Source of the DNA: Cohnella rhizosphaerae
GTDB lineage: Bacteria; Bacillota; Bacilli; Paenibacillales; Paenibacillaceae
DNA: 64,000 bases
Direction: 5' to 3'
NCBI RefSeq assembly: GCF_029525575.1
Contig: NZ_JAPDIA010000002.1
Span: 186,001-250,000, forward strand
Positions 50,541 to 60,461 of the stretch are shown one piece after another; position 1 is the first letter of the stretch; every line of letters starts with the position of its first letter. The notes under the pieces are model-generated. The model saw only the letters and a list, made by a program, of their open reading frames with translations, did no database searches and was not told the origin of the DNA. Position numbers and translations under genes: made by a program.

Positions 50541-50609
50541 GGTCGAATTCGGCCATAAACCCGCGTTCACGAGCTTGAAGCGCCCTTTTGCTGCCGAACC
50601 GGACGTGAT

Positions 50610-52055
50610 ATGATGCCAAGGATATTGAATCGGCACGCATGCGGGTTCGGCAAGGGGCGCTTACTGGACATGGAATTGGACAAAAAAATGAAGCTCGGCC
50701 GTCTCACGTGGCCGATTATGATCGAGATGTTCCTGGCGTTCGCCATCGGCACGTCGGATACGCTCATGGTGAGCCGGATATCGGACGACGCGGTAGCCGT
50801 CGTAGGCTTTTCCAACCAATTTTTTAATGCCGTTATCGTCGTTTTTATGCTTGTGGCCAGCGGCGCCGGCATCTTGATCGCCAATCGGCTGGGGGCGGGC
50901 GATGCTTACGCGGCGCGCAAGCTGGCGATCGTGTCCGTCGTGCTGACGGGGGCGATCGGGCTAGTCGTCAGCCTGCTGATGGTTTTCGGGGCCGGCCAGA
51001 TCGCGGGTTGGCTCGGCATGCCGCCCGATATCCGGCCGCTCGCGAACGATTATATGTCGATCGTCGGCGGCGGCATGATCTTTACGGCCATCGGCAACGC
51101 GCTGTCTACGGCCGTTCGCAATACGGGCAATACGCGTTCTCCGATGTATATCGCGATCATGATGAACGTCGTTCACATTTTTCTGAACGCGTTGTTTATT
51201 TTCGGTCTGCTGGGCTTTCCGAAGTGGGGGCTTTTCGGCGTGGCGCTGTCGACGCTGTTCGTACGGGCGGCCTCAGTCGTTCTGCTGCTGTACGTGTTCC
51301 GTTCGGCTTTTGGCGGTCGGATCGGATTTCGCGAATTTTTGCGTCCCGACTGGAGCAGGTCGAGGGAGATCTTGCGGATCGGCTGGCCGCTCAGCATGAA
51401 CGGCGGCTCGTGGCAGCTGTCGCAGCTCGCGATAACGGGCCTCATCGGCGTCATGGGCGCGCAGCAGCTGGCGGCGCGAACCTATATGAACACGATGGAA
51501 TCGTTCGCGTTCACGATCGGGTGGTCGTTCGCGATGGCGGTGCAAATCTTGATCGCCTACCTGTTCGGGCAGGGAAAGCTGAGGGAGGCTTACAGAAGCG
51601 CGTATCGGGCGATGGGTTACGGAATGGCGTTCGTCCTTTTCAACACGGCGCTCATGCTCCTGTTTCGCAAGCAGATCATCACCTTTTTCACGGCAGATCC
51701 GTGGATCGTGGACATGGCGATCGTGCTCCTATGGCTGAACCTGATCTTGCAGCCGGGCAAGATGCTCAACATGGCGCTCGGCCAGTCGATCGTAGCGGTC
51801 GGCGACAGCCGGTACATGATGAAGATCTCGATACCCAGCCAGTGGCTCGTGTCCGTCGGCCTTGCTTACCTCCTCGGCATCCGGCTGGGGTGGGGGCTGT
51901 ACGGCGTGTACGCGGGCATGATCCTCGACGAGTATATCCGCGGCGCCGTGCTGTATTTACGCTGGCGGCATCACCGCAAACGCGGCCTGTTCGCCGATCA
52001 TGGCGATCTGCGCGCGGGAGCGTTGGCCCCGGCGAAGGGCGGCTTGCAAGCCTAG
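50610..52055 (+). CDS. MATE-family multidrug efflux transporter
   Basis: About 12 transmembrane helices in two halves: IMIEMFLAFAIGTSDTLMVS and later AVAVVGFSNQFFNAVIVVFM, GAGILIANRLGAGD, then the second half from LRIGWPLSMNGGSWQLSQLA with AAGANL-like TYMNTMESFAFTIGWSFAMA. MATE pumps export cationic drugs against Na+ or H+. The start is uncertain: ATG 50610 gives 481 aa, while ATG 50670 (MELDKKMKLGRLTWPIMI) drops a 20-residue leader that lacks similarity and gives a more typical N-terminus. No specific substrate is implied. Confidence 0.9.
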   Translation: MMPRILNRHACGFGKGRLLDMELDKKMKLGRLTWPIMIEMFLAFAIGTSDTLMVSRISDDAVAVVGFSNQFFNAVIVVFMLVASGAGILIANRLGAGDAYAARKLAIVSVVLTGAIGLVVSLLMVFGAGQIAGWLGMPPDIRPLANDYMSIVGGGMIFTAIGNALSTAVRNTGNTRSPMYIAIMMNVVHIFLNALFIFGLLGFPKWGLFGVALSTLFVRAASVVLLLYVFRSAFGGRIGFREFLRPDWSRSREILRIGWPLSMNGGSWQLSQLAITGLIGVMGAQQLAARTYMNTMESFAFTIGWSFAMAVQILIAYLFGQGKLREAYRSAYRAMGYGMAFVLFNTALMLLFRKQIITFFTADPWIVDMAIVLLWLNLILQPGKMLNMALGQSIVAVGDSRYMMKISIPSQWLVSVGLAYLLGIRLGWGLYGVYAGMILDEYIRGAVLYLRWRHHRKRGLFADHGDLRAGALAPAKGGLQA

Positions 52056-52073
52056 CGTTCTCCTTCAACGACA

Positions 52074-52118
52074 AAGGCGCTCCCGTTCGCTGCTGCTGCA
52101 GCGGATCAGGAGCGCCTT
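52074..52118. terminator. Inverted repeat between convergent MATE and corA genes
   Basis: aaggcgctcc pairs with ggagcgcctt (52109-52118), with inner cgctgc/gcagcg. No T run, so its use as a terminator is uncertain. Confidence 0.5.
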
Positions 52119-52143
52119 GTCTGCGGTAACGGCCCGGCGTCGT

Positions 52144-53079
52144 TCATAGCCAATCCTTCTTGCGAAAAATGTAAAACATGCCGAAGCCGAGTCCGATCAT
52201 GATGCACAACAGCACGACGGAGCCGTACTGGTCGTGCATGCCGGGGATATAATCGAAGTTCATTCCGTACACGCCGGTGAGGAAGGTGAGCGGCATGAAG
52301 ATCGTCGTCAGCGCCGTGAACACGCGCATGATCTCATTGGCCCGGTTGGCGACGCTGGACTGATAGGCTTCGCGCAAGTTGCCCATCAGATCCCGGTACG
52401 TTTCGAACGTTTCGTATATTTTGACGGCATTTTCGTGGATGTCGATAAAGTACTTTTGCAGCTGATGGTCGATGAGTCTCAGGTCCCGCTTGTTCAGCGT
52501 GGCGATGACGTCGCGCTGCGGACCGAGCACCTTCTTGAGCCACAAAATCTCGCTTCGCAGACCGATGATCTCGGTCAGATGCGACTTTTTGGTATGCATC
52601 AGAATATCTTCTTCGAGCTGTTCGATGCGGGCTTCGATCCGGTCGCCGACGGAAAAATAGTTGTCGACGACGATATCCACGAGATGGTACATCAATCTGT
52701 CGGCGGAGTTGACCTCCTGCTCCCAGAGGATCGGCTTGATGCTGCGCAGCTCGTTGATTTTCTGGCGGGTGACGGTGATCAGGTAGTGCCTTCCGAGGAA
52801 GACGTTCAGGGCGCGGAGGAAAATCTCCTCGTCGTCGAATCGGATGCTGTTGATGACGAGAAAATAATGGCTCTCGTAAACCTCGAGCTTCGGGCGCTGC
52901 TCCTCTTCGGTGAGGCAGTCTTCGACGGCCAGGTCGTGGATGCCGAACAGCGGCTGCAGGACGACGAGATCGTCAACGTCCGCGTCGATCCAGTAGAAGC
53001 CTTCATCGGGCGGGACGAGCGTCTCGGTAATATCTTCAACAGTCGTAAAAACGCCTTGACGGACCAGGCGGATCTTCAT
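52144..53079 (-). CDS. corA: CorA-family magnesium transporter
   Basis: 311 aa. A long cytoplasmic N-terminal domain with alternating helices (FYWIDADVDDLVVLQPLFGI, LMYHLVDIVVDNYFSVGDRI) is followed by two C-terminal transmembrane helices. The selectivity motif YGMNF lies at the end of the first, in LTFLTGVYGMNFDYIPG. The C-terminus FRKKDWL is the typical basic tail. The protein works as a pentamer importing Mg2+ (or Co2+/Ni2+). ATG 53079 has aaggagc upstream. The gene is alone on the minus strand. Confidence 0.95.
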   Translation of the reverse strand: MKIRLVRQGVFTTVEDITETLVPPDEGFYWIDADVDDLVVLQPLFGIHDLAVEDCLTEEEQRPKLEVYESHYFLVINSIRFDDEEIFLRALNVFLGRHYLITVTRQKINELRSIKPILWEQEVNSADRLMYHLVDIVVDNYFSVGDRIEARIEQLEEDILMHTKKSHLTEIIGLRSEILWLKKVLGPQRDVIATLNKRDLRLIDHQLQKYFIDIHENAVKIYETFETYRDLMGNLREAYQSSVANRANEIMRVFTALTTIFMPLTFLTGVYGMNFDYIPGMHDQYGSVVLLCIMIGLGFGMFYIFRKKDWL

Positions 53080-53491
53080 GGATATCGCTCCTTGTCATAA
53101 TCGGCTTAAGCGCCGTCCGGCGCGCCCGTCATGCGGGCGCATCGTGCGGCGCTGTCGTATTATGCAGGGCGAAACATCCGCGCGCGAAGGGGTTTACTCG
53201 GCGGAGCCGGGCAAGCGCGGGGCTTCGGTGGCGAACTCTCGTCCTGCGGCAATGCGTCTTGAAGTGCGACTTGGCCCAGGATGATCTCCTTCCATGACCG
53301 GCTCCCCCCTTCCGTTTTTCGGATCGCTGCTTAGCTTCGAATCCGCCCTGTCCGGGCGCAATCCGTGTTAAGTATAATCCTCCGCTTCATCCCTTTCAAG
53401 GACAATTTCGCGCGGCTGTTCGGACGCTTGACGGAAGCGGGCCGATCGGTTACATTAATTGTAGTTTAACCCATACAACCGAATAGTTTTG
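53080..53491. other. Gene-free stretch between corA and the SAM riboswitch
   Basis: A GC-rich segment with strong local dyads near 53110-53155, then a lower-GC segment. Promoters for corA (minus) and the riboswitch (plus) must lie here, but no clear -35/-10 pair was found. ttacattaattgtagtttaa near 53451 is the most A/T-rich candidate. No convincing gene. Confidence 0.5.
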
Positions 53492-53612
53492 CCCATCTTA
53501 TCAAGAGCAGGCGGAGGGACTAGCCCGATGAAGCCCGGCAACCGGCGTAGCGTACGCACGGTGCTAATTCTTGCGAAGACGTCCGTTTTCGGACGTTTCT
53601 GGGAGATGAGAG
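53492..53612 (+). promoter_or_regulatory. SAM-I riboswitch (S-box)
   Basis: The S-box core is present: cttatcaagagcaggcggag, ggactagcccgatgaagccc, ggcaaccggc, then ggtgctaattcttgc and the closing gagatgag. P1 is catct (53494-53498) with agatg (53604-53608). It controls the methionine genes downstream. Confidence 0.95.
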
Positions 53613-53641
53613 AGGCGATCGATTAACCGTTTGTTAACGAC

Positions 53642-53681
53642 GACCCCTTTCTGACGAAAGCGGGTCTTTTGTTTTTTCCAA
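53642..53681 (+). terminator. Terminator of the SAM-I riboswitch
   Basis: gacccc...cgggtc with inner cttt/aaag, then T4-G-T6. It lies 24 bp before metA and is the off-state platform. Confidence 0.85.
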
Positions 53682-53704
53682 CCCACCCGAACAGGAGTGA
53701 TACG

Positions 53705-54622
53705 ATGCCCATCAAGGTACCCGACAATTTGCCGGCCAAGGAGATATTGGCAGGAGAAAACATATTCGTCATGGACGAAAGCGTCGCCTACCACCAGGAT
53801 ATTCGGCCGCTGCGGATCGCGATACTCAATTTGATGCCGACAAAGGAAACGACCGAGACGCAGCTGCTGCGCCTCATCGGGAATACGCCGCTGCAGGTGG
53901 AGGTCGTGCTGCTCCATCCGAAAACCCATACGTCCAAAAACACGTCGTCCGAGCACCTCGAGAGCTTCTACAAGACGTTCGACGAGATCGCCCATCAGCG
54001 CTACGACGGCCTGATCATCACGGGAGCGCCCGTAGAGACGCTGCCGTTCGAAGAGGTCAACTATTGGGAAGAACTGAAGGACATCATGGATTGGAGCGCC
54101 AAGTACGTCACTTCGACCTTCCACATCTGTTGGGCGGCCCAGGCCGGCCTTTACCACCACTTCGGCGTACCGAAGCTGCCGCTCGAGGAAAAGCTGTTCG
54201 GCGTGTTCCCGCATACGCTCGCGAAGCGCAACGTGCCGCTGCTGCGCGGGTTCGACGAGATGTTCTACGTGCCGCAGTCCCGGCATACCGAGGTTCGGCG
54301 CGAGGATATCGACAAGGTGCAGCAGCTTGAAGTATGGGCCGAGTCCGAGGAAGCGGGCGTTTACATCGTGGCGTCGCGCGGAGGAAAGCAAATTTTCGTG
54401 ACCGGACATTCCGAATACGATCCGAACTCGCTGAAGTGGGAGTACGACCGCGACAAGGCCAAGGGACTTCGGATCAACGTGCCCAAAAATTATTTTCCGA
54501 AGGACGATCCGTCCAAAATGCCCCTGTCGACCTGGCGCGCGCACGCGAACCTGCTTTATTCCAACTGGCTGAACTACTATGTGTACCAGGAGACGCCTTA
54601 CGACCTGGGCGCAGGCATCTGA
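53705..54622 (+). CDS. metA: Homoserine O-acetyltransferase MetA
   Basis: 305 aa; ATG 53705 follows aggagtg. MetA acylates homoserine at the start of methionine synthesis. Seen: [20 protein letters not shown], the oxyanion/donor segment [16 protein letters not shown], catalytic Cys142 in [16 protein letters not shown], and the catalytic His/Glu in [10 protein letters not shown] and the preceding region. Residue 111, after Gly-Ala-Pro-Val, is Glu, which in Bacillus MetA specifies acetyl-CoA rather than succinyl-CoA. The first gene under the SAM-I riboswitch; metI starts 117 bp downstream. Confidence 0.95.
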   Translation: MPIKVPDNLPAKEILAGENIFVMDESVAYHQDIRPLRIAILNLMPTKETTETQLLRLIGNTPLQVEVVLLHPKTHTSKNTSSEHLESFYKTFDEIAHQRYDGLIITGAPVETLPFEEVNYWEELKDIMDWSAKYVTSTFHICWAAQAGLYHHFGVPKLPLEEKLFGVFPHTLAKRNVPLLRGFDEMFYVPQSRHTEVRREDIDKVQQLEVWAESEEAGVYIVASRGGKQIFVTGHSEYDPNSLKWEYDRDKAKGLRINVPKNYFPKDDPSKMPLSTWRAHANLLYSNWLNYYVYQETPYDLGAGI

Positions 54623-54739
54623 GCGGAGGAGCCGCAGGAGCAGGGCAAGCGCATTCGCATGCGTGAAGCCGGCAGCAATATCGATCGCAAATCAGCGGGC
54701 GTCAGGCGCCCAACCTATGACGATGGAGGAATCCCTTTT

Positions 54740-55906
54740 ATGAAAATCGAAAGCCGCCTTGCCCAGATCGGTTCGCAGGAGGATCCGGCAACCGGCGCCG
54801 TCAGCTTCCCGGTGTACCAAGCGACCGCGTTCCGCCATCCCAAGCTTGGACAGAGCACGGGCTTCGACTACGCCCGCACGAAGAGCCCGACGCGAGCCGT
54901 GCTCGAGGAAGCGGCCGCGAAGCTCGAGAGCGGCGACCGCGGATTCGCCTGCAGCTCCGGCATGGCCGCGCTTCAGACGATCTTCGCCCTCTTCAAGCAA
55001 GGCGACCACCTGATTGTCTCGCTCGACCTTTACGGCGGCACCTACCGACTGCTCGAGAAGATCATGTCCCGCTTCGGCGTGACCGCCTCGTACGTGGACA
55101 CGAACGACCTGGACGCCCTCGAGACGCTGCGCACGCCGTCAACGCGCGCCGTCCTGATCGAGACGCCGACCAACCCGCTCATGATGATCACGGATATCGC
55201 CGCGGTCGCCTCCTGGGCCAAGGCCCACGGTCTGCTGACGATCGTGGACAACACGCTGCTCACGCCTTATCTTCAGCGTCCGATCGAGCTTGGCGCCGAC
55301 ATCGTCATTCATAGCGCGACGAAGTACTTGGGCGGGCACAACGACGTATTGGCGGGCTTGATCGTCACGAAGGGGCAGGCGTTGTCCGACGAGATGGCGT
55401 TCCTCCACAACTCGATCGGCGCGGTGCTCGGTCCGCAGGATTCCTGGCTGCTCATGCGGGGCATGAAGACGCTGGCGCTGCGGATGGAACGTCACGAGTT
55501 CAACTCCGTCAAGCTGGCGGAGTGGCTTGACGAGCATCCCGCCGTCGAGTCGGTCTACCACCCGGCGCTGCCGGCGCATCCGGGACACGACGTTCAGAAG
55601 CGGCAGGCGTCCGGCAGCACGGGCATCTTCTCTTTCCGCATGAAGGACGCCCGCACGATCGAGCCGATCCTGCGGCATCTGCGTCTGATCGCGTTCGCGG
55701 AGAGCCTTGGCGGCGTCGAGTCGCTGCTGACGTATCCGGCCGTGCAGACGCATGCCGACATTCCCGAGGAGATCCGCCGCAAGGTCGGCGTGGACGACCG
55801 CCTGCTGCGCTTCTCCGTCGGCATCGAGCATATCGACGACCTGATCGAAGATTTGGGACAAGCGATCGAGGCCGCCGGCGCGGAGATCGGGGGCGAACGC
55901 GCGTGA
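54740..55906 (+). CDS. metI: Cystathionine gamma-synthase / O-acetylhomoserine thiolyase MetI
   Basis: 388 aa, Cys/Met-metabolism PLP family. ATG 54740 has ggagg 10 nt upstream. Motifs: PVYQATAFRHPKLGQSTGFDY, SPTRAVLEEAAAKLE, CSSGMAALQTIFALF, DLYGGTYRLLEKI, IETPTNPLM, VDNTLLTPYLQRPIELGADI, and the PLP lysine in HSATKYLGGHNDVLAG. The C-terminal Arg site RFSVGIEHIDDLI is present. It joins O-acetylhomoserine with cysteine (or sulfide), fitting the acetyl-specific MetA upstream. The stop overlaps the metC GTG by 4 bp. Confidence 0.92.
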   Translation: MKIESRLAQIGSQEDPATGAVSFPVYQATAFRHPKLGQSTGFDYARTKSPTRAVLEEAAAKLESGDRGFACSSGMAALQTIFALFKQGDHLIVSLDLYGGTYRLLEKIMSRFGVTASYVDTNDLDALETLRTPSTRAVLIETPTNPLMMITDIAAVASWAKAHGLLTIVDNTLLTPYLQRPIELGADIVIHSATKYLGGHNDVLAGLIVTKGQALSDEMAFLHNSIGAVLGPQDSWLLMRGMKTLALRMERHEFNSVKLAEWLDEHPAVESVYHPALPAHPGHDVQKRQASGSTGIFSFRMKDARTIEPILRHLRLIAFAESLGGVESLLTYPAVQTHADIPEEIRRKVGVDDRLLRFSVGIEHIDDLIEDLGQAIEAAGAEIGGERA

Positions 55907-57073
55907 CGCATCCGAACGACCGACATGCGGGAGACCGCGAATTCGCCACCAAGCTGATCCACTTCGGCTCGGAGATCGACGAAGCGACGGGCGCCTCGAG
56001 CGTGCCGATCTACCAGGCGTCGACGTTCCACCACTTCGATCTGGAGCAGCCTCCGAAGCATGACTACAGCCGTTCCGGCAATCCGACCCGCGAAGCGCTG
56101 GAGTCTTACATCGCGCTGCTTGAAGGCGGAACGCGCGGCTTCGCCTTTTCCTCCGGCATGTCCGCGATCTCGACCGCCTTCCTGCTCCTGTCGGCTGGCG
56201 ATCACGTCATCGTGACCGAGGACGTGTACGGCGGCACCTACCGGCTGCTGACGACCGTACTGAACCGGCTGGCGATCGAATCCACCTTCGTCGACATGAC
56301 CGATTTTGAACAGGTCGTCGCCGCCCGCAGGCCGAACACGAAGGCGATCTTCATGGAGACGCCGTCCAACCCGACGCTCAAGATCACCGACATCAAGCGG
56401 ATCGCCGATTGGGCCAGGGAGCAAGCGCTGCTGACGATGCTGGACAATACGTTCATGACGCCGTATCATCAGCGTCCGATCGAGCTGGGGGGTCGACCTG
56501 GTGCTGCATAGCGCGACCAAGTTTCTGGGCGGGCACAGCGACGTGCTCGCGGGTTTGATCGTTACGGCCGACGAGGAACTCGGCAAGCGCGTCAAGGCGC
56601 TGCAAAACGGTCTTGGGACCGTGCTCGGCACGCAGGAGAGCTGGCTGCTCATGCGGGGCATGAAGACGCTGCAGGTGCGCATGGAAGCGAGCGAGCGCAG
56701 CGCGCGCAAGCTGGCGCAGTGGCTGAACGAACATCCGGGCGTGGCGCGCGTTTATTACCCCGGGCTCGACGGACATCCGGGCAAGGACGTTCACGAGCGT
56801 CAATCGCAAGGATACGGCGCGGTCGTCTCGTTCGATGCGGGAAGCGGGGAAAAAGCGCGGCGGCTGCTCGGCAAGGTTCGCATTCCGATCGTCGCGGTCA
56901 GCCTCGGAGCGGTCGAGAGCATCCTGTCGTATCCGGCCATGATGTCCCATGCCGCGATGCCGGCCGAGGTCAGGGCGGCGCGCGGCATTACCGACGGGCT
57001 GGTGCGTTATTCGGTCGGGCTGGAGGATGTCGACGATCTGATCCGCGACCTGGCGCAGGCGCTGGAAGCCTGA
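55903..57073 (+). CDS. metC: Cystathionine beta-lyase MetC (frame interrupted)
   Basis: Same PLP family as MetI but with lyase-like sequence. GTG 55903 overlaps the metI stop. The N-terminal part runs VPIYQASTFHHFDLEQPPKH, RSGNPTREALESYIALLE, SSGMSAISTAFLLLS and VTEDVYGGTYRLL. A G6 run at 56487-56492 carries one base too many; five G give HQRPIELGVDLVLHSATKFL, joining the PLP-lysine region. The C-terminus has VAVSLGAVESILSYPAMMSH and RYSVGLEDVDDLI. Corrected length is about 390 aa. It cleaves cystathionine to homocysteine. Both MetI and MetC are thus under one SAM-I switch. Confidence 0.9.
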
Positions 57074-57235
57074 CGAAGGCTTGGCGGCTTGCCGGGGATG
57101 GATCGAAGCGGACCGGAGCGCGTTGCAGCGCACCCGGGCGGATCGTAAAGGTTGCCATGATTCGCCTTTCCGAGCATTCCGATTCGTGATAAAATAACAA
57201 CATTCGACATTTGAAACGACAAGGCAGGCGAGGAC

Positions 57236-58618
57236 GTGACCGCGACGATGCTGCTTCAGAGATTAAAGACGATTGCCAAGGTATTTCTTCCGAATGGCCG
57301 GTTGAATGCCTTTCCGCCCGATTTTACGATCAGGCGGCCGATCTTATCTCTGCTGCGGCGGCGTCTCGATCGCGGAGAAGCCTGCTTTTTAGCTTTGTAC
57401 CGCTGGGAGAGCAGGTTCGATCCCGAGCATCGGCAGCATGCCCGCGAGGAAGAACAGCGTCTGTCGGCCGCCAGCCGGAGGCAGCTCGCCCTGCTCGCCC
57501 GAGAACAGTTCGGCAAGCGCGAACTGATCGGCATGGACCAATATGGCGCGCAAGATTACGTCGTGCTCGTCAGCGCGCCTCAGGATCCGGAGGAGTCGTT
57601 CGTGCCCGTCTCGCTGTTCCGCAAGCTGGAGCTGCTGCGGCACGCCTTCGAAGGCGGCACCTCGGCCCTCCTGCCCGAAGCGGCCGAGCGGTGGCAGCTG
57701 ACCGGCACGTACGTGCCGGTCTCGAGCGCTTCGTGGGCGTCCGCGCGGGACGCGGCGACGCTTTTTAAGGAAACGTTCGATTTTGCGCTGGCGCTTGCCA
57801 CCGGAGCGGTCACGCCGCAGGTGATCGAAGCCCGCAGGCAGCTTGACGAGATTCTGGCCGAAGGCCGAATCTCGGTGCTTGCGCAGCCGATCATGGACCT
57901 GCGAAGCGGAGACGTGTACGGCTGGGAGATATTGACGCGCGGACCGGCCGCCAGCGTCTTCCATATGCCCGACGAGCTGTTCCGCTTCGCGGGTCAGAGC
58001 AAGCTGCTCAGCAAGCTCGAATTTATCGTGGTCAGGCACGCCTTGGACGAGATCGCGAGCCGGCGCATATGCGAGCCGGTTTTTCTGAACGTCACGCCGG
58101 TGACCTTGGCGCATCCGCTTTTCATGGCGCATTTGGAGCAATGCCTGGAGCGTCATCCGTCGCTGTCTCCCGGACAGATCGTGCTCGAGATTACCGAGCG
58201 TCACGAGATCCACGATCTCTCGGAGATGTCCAAGATTTTGGACCGGTTCCGCGAGAAGGGGTACCGATTCGCGATCGACGACGCCGGATCGGGCTACTCG
58301 AGCCTCCAATGGATCGGAGAGCTGATGCCGGAGCTCATCAAGATCGACCGGTCGGTCATCCAGTTCGTAGACCGTTACAAGGTCAAGGAGAGCCTGCTGC
58401 GCGCGATCGTGACCGCCGCGGGCGAGATGAGCTGCGACGTCGTGGCCGAAGGCGTCGAGCGCGAGGAAGAGGCGGACGTCTTGTTCCGCCTGAACGTGAG
58501 CATGGGGCAAGGCTACTATTTCGCGCGCCCGAATCCGCTTTTGCACGCGCACGAGCGCGAGATTTTCCAAGAAATGAAGGAACGGATACAAGTTAGGCGC
58601 GGCTTGGTTGCCTCCTGA
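57236..58618 (+). CDS. EAL-domain cyclic-di-GMP phosphodiesterase
   Basis: 460 aa; GTG 57236. The N-terminal 190 residues are helical and not assigned (perhaps a degenerate GGDEF or sensor region). From residue 203 a complete EAL domain appears. The signature is EIL in VYGWEILTRGP; other metal/substrate positions are Asn in VFLNVTPVTL, Glu in IVLEITERHEI, DDAGSGYSSLQW, Lys in LIKIDRSVI, Glu in VAEGVEREEE, and GQGYYFARP. All the usual catalytic residues appear present, so it probably hydrolyses c-di-GMP. No membrane segment. A terminator overlaps its stop. Confidence 0.9.
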   Translation: MTATMLLQRLKTIAKVFLPNGRLNAFPPDFTIRRPILSLLRRRLDRGEACFLALYRWESRFDPEHRQHAREEEQRLSAASRRQLALLAREQFGKRELIGMDQYGAQDYVVLVSAPQDPEESFVPVSLFRKLELLRHAFEGGTSALLPEAAERWQLTGTYVPVSSASWASARDAATLFKETFDFALALATGAVTPQVIEARRQLDEILAEGRISVLAQPIMDLRSGDVYGWEILTRGPAASVFHMPDELFRFAGQSKLLSKLEFIVVRHALDEIASRRICEPVFLNVTPVTLAHPLFMAHLEQCLERHPSLSPGQIVLEITERHEIHDLSEMSKILDRFREKGYRFAIDDAGSGYSSLQWIGELMPELIKIDRSVIQFVDRYKVKESLLRAIVTAAGEMSCDVVAEGVEREEEADVLFRLNVSMGQGYYFARPNPLLHAHEREIFQEMKERIQVRRGLVAS

Positions 58619-58638
58619 TACCGGGGAGGCGTCTTTTT
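58610..58638 (+). terminator. Terminator overlapping the EAL gene stop
   Basis: gcctcc (58610-58615) pairs with ggaggc (58625-58630), then gtc and five T. Confidence 0.78.
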
Positions 58639-58732
58639 ATTCGGTTTCAATCGTGATTTATTTCACAAAGAAATGCATGACAAGGACGTCGATCAGCGTT
58701 AGAATAAGGGCATAGTGAAGGAGGCTTGAACG

Positions 58733-59869
58733 ATGAGTGCGGTGGATGGAATACTTACACGCGCGCTGCAGGGCCAGCGCTTGGAATTGGAAGATGTCGT
58801 CAAGTTGTTCGAGTCGGACGAGATCGAGAAAATGGGAGCCGCGGCGAACGAGCTGATGCTGCGGCGCCACCCCGATCCGATCACGACGTTCGTCGTCGGA
58901 CGCAACGTGAACTATACGAATATTTGCGACGTGTACTGCCGTTTTTGCGCCTTCTACCGCGCGCCGGGCTCCAACGAAGGCTATGTGCTGCCGGATGAGC
59001 TCATTTTGCAGAAGATTCAAGAGACCGTCGACGTCGGCGGCACCGAGATTCTGATGCAAGGCGGGACGAATCCGAACCTGAAGTTCAGCTATTACCTGGA
59101 CCTGCTGCGCAAGATCAAGGCTCGTTTTCCGGAGATTACGATGCACTCCTTCTCCCCCGCGGAGATTCACAAGATGAAGGACGTCTCGGACGGCCTGTCG
59201 CTCGAAGAGGTCATCCGTCAGATCCACGAGGCCGGACTCGACTCGCTGCCGGGCGGCGGCGCGGAGATTCTGGACGATCGGACTCGCCGCAAGATCAGCC
59301 GGCTGAAGGGCTCCTGGCGCGACTGGATGGACGTCATGACGACCGCGCACAAGATCGGCATGAACACGACCGCGACGATGGTCATCGGCTTCGGCGAATC
59401 GATGGAGGAACGGGCGCTGCATCTGCTGCGGGTGCGCGAAGCGCAGGACGAATGCCTGAACAACGGCTATCCGTCCAAGGGCTTCCTCGCGTTTATTCCG
59501 TGGACGTTCCAGCCGGACAATACGAACATGAAGCGCGAAAAGGCCTCGCCGGAGGAGTATCTCAAGACGCTGGCGATCAGCCGCATCGCGCTCGACAATA
59601 TCGACAACTTCCAGTCCTCCTGGGTCACGATGGGACCGGAGATCGGCAAGCTGTCGCTTACCTACGGCTGCAACGACTTCGGCAGCACGATGATGGAGGA
59701 AAACGTCGTCTCGGCAGCAGGCACCACGCACAAGGTCAACATCGAACTCATTCTCAAGCTCATTCGCGAAGCCGGGAAGATTCCTGCCCAACGGAATACG
59801 CGGTACGAGATTTTGAAGGTGTACAACGAGGACGAGAGCGTGGCGCGGGATTTTATTATGCAGAACTGA
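58733..59869 (+). CDS. mqnC: Cyclic dehypoxanthinyl futalosine synthase MqnC
   Basis: 378 aa, radical-SAM family. ATG 58733 follows aggagg. The Fe-S motif CxxxCxxC is CDVYCRFC in NYTNICDVYCRFCAFYRAPG. Further segments: VGGTEILMQGGTNPNLKFSY, MHSFSPAEIHKMKDVS, LPGGGAEILDDRTRRK and FIPWTFQPDNTNMKREKAS. MqnC cyclises dehypoxanthinyl futalosine in the menaquinone (futalosine) pathway, an alternative to MenFDHC found in many Paenibacillaceae. The other mqn genes are not in the window. It ends at a strong terminator. Confidence 0.95.
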   Translation: MSAVDGILTRALQGQRLELEDVVKLFESDEIEKMGAAANELMLRRHPDPITTFVVGRNVNYTNICDVYCRFCAFYRAPGSNEGYVLPDELILQKIQETVDVGGTEILMQGGTNPNLKFSYYLDLLRKIKARFPEITMHSFSPAEIHKMKDVSDGLSLEEVIRQIHEAGLDSLPGGGAEILDDRTRRKISRLKGSWRDWMDVMTTAHKIGMNTTATMVIGFGESMEERALHLLRVREAQDECLNNGYPSKGFLAFIPWTFQPDNTNMKREKASPEEYLKTLAISRIALDNIDNFQSSWVTMGPEIGKLSLTYGCNDFGSTMMEENVVSAAGTTHKVNIELILKLIREAGKIPAQRNTRYEILKVYNEDESVARDFIMQN

Positions 59870-59882
59870 TGGAGTGAACAAG

Positions 59883-59930
59883 GCCTTTCCGGCTGCTCGG
59901 TTGACGAGCGGCTGGGAAGGCTTTTTTTTG
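59883..59930 (+). terminator. Strong terminator after mqnC
   Basis: A 17-bp stem with three G-U pairs: gcctttccggctgctcg with cgagcggctgggaaggc, 5-nt loop, then eight T. Confidence 0.92.
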
Positions 59931-59971
59931 ACCTGCCGGAACGCCAGTCGGGCAGAGCGTCGTAGCTGGTA

Positions 59972-60155
59972 TCGGACTCAGGGGGCGCTATTTCGTAAAA
60001 AAAAGGTCCAAATGGCGCTCGTTGCGGACTGGAGGGACGTTAATTTCTCGAATCGGCACCAATTAAGGCCGGCAAACACGCAATAACGGCTACTGAGTCC
60101 GCGAGCGGACAGCGAATCGCGATACGAACAACAATAACGGCTCCTCGGTCCATCG
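59972..60155. repeat. Dispersed intergenic element, copy 2
   Basis: Shares ordered segments with 32103-32300: ggactcag, gcgctatttc, cggactggag-gacgtt, gtccgc-agcgg, aataacggctcctc. The rest of the gap to 60461 shows no gene or signal; a gene start lies at 60462. Confidence 0.65.
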
Positions 60156-60461
60156 TCTTGGCGCTAGTGCGCAAAATTAATGGCCGCGGACCGCTTTTGC
60201 GAAGAAGCGACTTGGCTTTATGGAAAGAACAAGCCGACGGAGATCGCCACGAATGGCAGCCCGATTGCGCTGAACCGCGCTTCTCCCCCCCTTAACCACA
60301 GATTCTGACCTAAGCCGCCCTCGCTTTTCACCAAAATCATCTCCGCCGAATCCGCATTTTACCAGACGCAAATTAATAAAATATACCACGTGCGACGAGC
60401 GATCGTATTTCGCGATTCCGGTCACCATATAGCTTAAGAACAGGAAGCCGGGGGTGAGCGG

